Positions 12,741 to 14,556 of a stretch of DNA of 14,556 nt are shown here, one piece after another. Each line of letters begins with the position of its first letter. Position 1 is the stretch's first letter. The stretch comes from DATLFA01 sp039934635 (GTDB lineage: Bacteria > Actinomycetota > Acidimicrobiia > Acidimicrobiales > WLNW01): positions 1 to 14,556 of the forward strand of contig JBDTLT010000130.1 of NCBI GenBank assembly GCA_039934635.1, given 5' to 3'. Position numbers and translations under genes: made by a program. The notes under the pieces were generated by a model that saw nothing but the letters and a program-made list of their open reading frames with translations, was not told where the DNA came from and made no database searches.

Positions 12741-12962
12741 CTACGCCGCGGCGATCTCGCTGCGCGTCGCGGCAATCGCGCGTGCAAGTCGATCGGATGG
12801 CGTCTCGTTCCCGCGTCGACAGACAAGACGAAAGGCGCGGCGTGCGGAGCAGCCGGTCAGGGCGATCACGAGTTCGGCCAGTCGAATGTCGAGCAACAGT
12901 TCTTCCTCGAAGTCGACGTCGCGAAACTCGAAATCGGTCGGACGCAGCAGAGTAGCGGTCAC
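12741..12962 (-). CDS. Small acidic/basic 73-residue protein, unknown function
   Basis: 73 residues from GTG 12962. The start is well supported: GGAGGG at 12976-12971 lies 8 nt upstream. The N-terminal half is acidic (DFEFRDVDFEEELLLDIRL). The C-terminal half is basic and helical (ELVIALTGCSARRAFRLVCRRG, DRLARAIAATRSEI) with two cysteines. It has no signal peptide or membrane segment. I recognise no family; the compact charged helices would suit a small regulator or partner protein, but that is a guess. It is the first gene of a pair with the lipoprotein 10 nt downstream. The frame extends to 13160, but the extra N-terminal part is Arg/Gly/Pro-rich, lacks a ribosome-binding site and overlaps the next gene. 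Confidence 0.6.
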   Translation of the reverse strand: MTATLLRPTDFEFRDVDFEEELLLDIRLAELVIALTGCSARRAFRLVCRRGNETPSDRLARAIAATRSEIAAA

Positions 12963-13063
12963 TTGGCGTGCCCTCCGGTTGTTAGCAGTTCTGCCATAGG
13001 TACCCGACGAAGCTCCGCTGACACTAGGCCGTTCGACCCATTTTCCGCAGCCGATCAGAGGCT

Positions 13064-13246
13064 CTACCGGTGGCGTAACCGGGCCATGAGCCGGCGCACC
13101 GGGCCTGGTCGCTCCTCGTGTACCTCGTACGCACGGTTCGGTTGATTTGCCGAGGCCCACTCACATGCGCGTGCCCGGTGATCGAAGAGGCGCGACCGCG
13201 CGACGGACTCGCCCTCGAACCAAACCCGATACCGCATATCGTTCAT
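13064..13246 (-). CDS. Small 60-residue basic protein, unknown function
   Basis: 60 residues from ATG 13246: MNDMRYRVWFEGESVARSRLFDHRARACEWA, then NQPNRAYEVHEERPGPVRRLMARLRHR. The YRVWFEGESVARS segment looks like a beta-rich start and the tail is strongly basic, so it may bind nucleic acid or membrane. Only a weak GAAAG-type site precedes it. ATG 13237 is a second possible start. It lies about 110 nt downstream of the helicase stop on the same strand and may be part of that transcript. I do not recognise a family. The gene is plausible on amino-acid pattern only. Confidence 0.5.
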   Translation of the reverse strand: MNDMRYRVWFEGESVARSRLFDHRARACEWASANQPNRAYEVHEERPGPVRRLMARLRHR

Positions 13247-13356
13247 TGCGTCTCTGCTTTCGTGAACGCGACCCAACCCACGGACGCCATACCCATGCTC
13301 GGAGCACTGTGAAACGTCCGCGTATTCGCACCGGTGTGTCGCGACCGGCGGCGCTC

Positions 13357-14556
13357 TCATTTGTCGTACCGCTCGCGACGAATCGTCGGCTTCTTGCCCT
13401 TGATCCGGGTCGCTTTCAACGCCGCGATCACATCGTCGACCGAAGCCGCGGGGATCTCCACGAGGGAGAATCGGTCGGCGATCTCGATGGCTCCGATGTC
13501 ACGGCCGCTGAGCGCCGTTTCTCCCGCGATCGCCCCGACGAGATCCTGGGGGCGTATGCCTGCGACGCGTCCGGCGCCGATGAACACGCGCGTCATGTCA
13601 CCGGTGGACGATCGGCGGTTTCGTGCGCCCCGATTGTCGTCGCCTCGGCGGCGCCCGGTGTCGGCTGTCGGAGGCTTGACCTCTGGGATCTCGTCGTCTT
13701 CGTCGCCTCCCGCAGTCGCTTCGTGCGCGAGCTTGACCGCGGCCAGCGCGACGTTCATCACATCGAACTCGTCGGCGAGCGACTCGACGACGACGCGGAA
13801 ATTCTCCATGTCGTCGCTGAGCAGGATCTCGCGGAGCGCGGCGCGCGTGAGCTCTAGCCGACGCGTGCGGAGGTCGGCCAATGTTGGCAGCTTCTCGACG
13901 ATGATCTTCTGCTTCGTGACCCGCTCGATCGTCGTGAGCATCCGATGCTCTCGCGGCTCGACGAGCGAAATGGCGACGCCCTCGCGGCCGGCTCGTCCCA
14001 CGCGGCCGATGCGATGCACGTAGGCATCGGGGGCCGACGGGATGTCGTAGTTGATGACGTGCGTGAGATGATCGATGTCCAAGCCGCGCGCGGCAACGTC
14101 GGTCGCCACGAGCAGCTCGGTGGTTCCATTGCGGAGGCGAGCCATCACCCGATCGCGTTGTATCTGGTCCAAGCCGCCGTGCAACGCCTCGGCGCGGTAT
14201 CCGCGGCCGTTGAGGGTCTGCGTCAGTTGGTCGACCTCGTCGCGCGTGCGGCAGAACACGATTGCCGCGGTCGGCGACTCGACATCGAGCACGCGTCCGA
14301 GCGCCGCCGATTTGTGCGCCCGCGCGACGACATACGCGCTCTGACGAATGAGTGTCTCGGGCGCGGCCGCCGATGCTTGACGCCCCAATTGGATGCTGAG
14401 CGGATCGCGCAAGTACTTGCGGACCAACGCGTCGATCCGCGGCGGCGTGGTCGCAGAGAACAGGACCGTCTGACGATTGGTCGGAGTCGCCTCGAGAATC
14501 GATTCGATGTCGTCGGCGAACCCCATGTCCAGCATCTCGTCGGCCTCGTCGAGCAC
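13357..14556 (-). CDS. deaD: DEAD-box RNA helicase, C-terminal part (DeaD/CsdA type), cut by window edge
   Basis: 400 codons of the C-terminal part; the start lies beyond 14556, and the first visible codon is an internal Val. Motif II DEAD (VLDEADEMLDMGF) is at the very edge and motif III SAT follows (VLFSATTPP). The second RecA domain has AIVFCRTRDEVDQL, ATDVAARGLDI (motif V) and HRIGRVGRAGR (motif VI). After a charged linker (GGDEDDEIPEVKPP, then an Arg/Gly/Asp-rich stretch) comes a DbpA-type RNA-binding domain (TRVFIGAGRVAGIRPQDLVGAIAGE to TIRRERYDK). Such helicases remodel structured RNA in ribosome assembly, mRNA decay and cold adaptation. The domain order fits DeaD/CsdA. The gene symbol is given at family level, since paralogues cannot be excluded. 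Confidence 0.92.
   Translation of the reverse strand: MLDEADEMLDMGFADDIESILEATPTNRQTVLFSATTPPRIDALVRKYLRDPLSIQLGRQASAAAPETLIRQSAYVVARAHKSAALGRVLDVESPTAAIVFCRTRDEVDQLTQTLNGRGYRAEALHGGLDQIQRDRVMARLRNGTTELLVATDVAARGLDIDHLTHVINYDIPSAPDAYVHRIGRVGRAGREGVAISLVEPREHRMLTTIERVTKQKIIVEKLPTLADLRTRRLELTRAALREILLSDDMENFRVVVESLADEFDVMNVALAAVKLAHEATAGGDEDDEIPEVKPPTADTGRRRGDDNRGARNRRSSTGDMTRVFIGAGRVAGIRPQDLVGAIAGETALSGRDIGAIEIADRFSLVEIPAASVDDVIAALKATRIKGKKPTIRRERYDK

Noticed and set aside
1..14556. tRNA-Sec (selC) or selA/selB/selD genes
   Set aside because: I looked for these to support the selenoprotein reading and saw none. They are expected elsewhere in the genome.
1..14556. CRISPR array, rRNA or tandem repeat array
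   Set aside because: No regularly spaced repeats or conserved rRNA segments are seen; short GTT runs near 5548-5565 are codon repeats in the LAL gene.

Overview
The window reads as a chromosomal segment of a high-G+C actinobacterium. The evidence is an F420/PPOX-type oxidoreductase, a stand-alone ANTAR protein, a STAS antagonist, a large MalT-like (LAL) regulator, actinobacterial-style small membrane proteins, and frequent GTG and TTG starts. I cannot name the species.

Left block (1-3395), thiol/arsenic-type cluster. An MFS-like gene cut by the window edge and an MBL-fold/double-rhodanese gene run leftward. An ArsR-type HTH/rhodanese fusion, an ArsM-like SAM methyltransferase and a DsrE-family protein run rightward. 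The two arms share a compact divergent promoter. The -35 hexamers overlap, and a near-perfect 20-bp palindrome, a likely ArsR operator, fills the spacer of the leftward promoter. The central observation is that the methyltransferase and the DsrE gene both contain an in-frame TGA at a position where I expect a cysteine in the family. Both continue in frame with family-like sequence to a later stop (TAG at 3020-3022, TGA at 3393-3395). Both TGAs are followed at 16 and 22 nt by a hairpin with the geometry of a bacterial SECIS element. The Shine-Dalgarno sequence of the DsrE gene overlaps the distal stop of the methyltransferase. I read these as two adjacent selenoprotein genes (Sec201 and Sec80) that a standard gene caller would truncate. 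No selA, selB, selC or selD is visible in the window.

Middle block (3396-9201). A gene-poor stretch, possibly with a decayed gene end, precedes a flavodoxin-like ORF that lacks its N-terminal FMN-phosphate loop. Then come an F420-dependent PPOX oxidoreductase, a small two-helix membrane protein, a MalT-type ATPase/LuxR regulator of about 900 residues, and a two-gene unit (small conserved protein plus DUF4386-like membrane protein) ending in a strong intrinsic terminator.

Right block (9202-14556). On the minus strand lie a STAS anti-anti-sigma protein, an ANTAR RNA-binding regulator and a YihY/BrkB membrane protein whose 3' end overlaps the ANTAR gene by 88 nt. A divergent plus-strand pair encodes two small membrane proteins, the second of the DUF454 (YbaN) family, joined by an ATGA overlap. 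Minus-strand genes follow: a small lipoprotein, a 73-residue protein just upstream of it, a 60-residue protein, and the C-terminal two-thirds of a DEAD-box RNA helicase with a DbpA-type RNA-binding domain, cut by the right edge.
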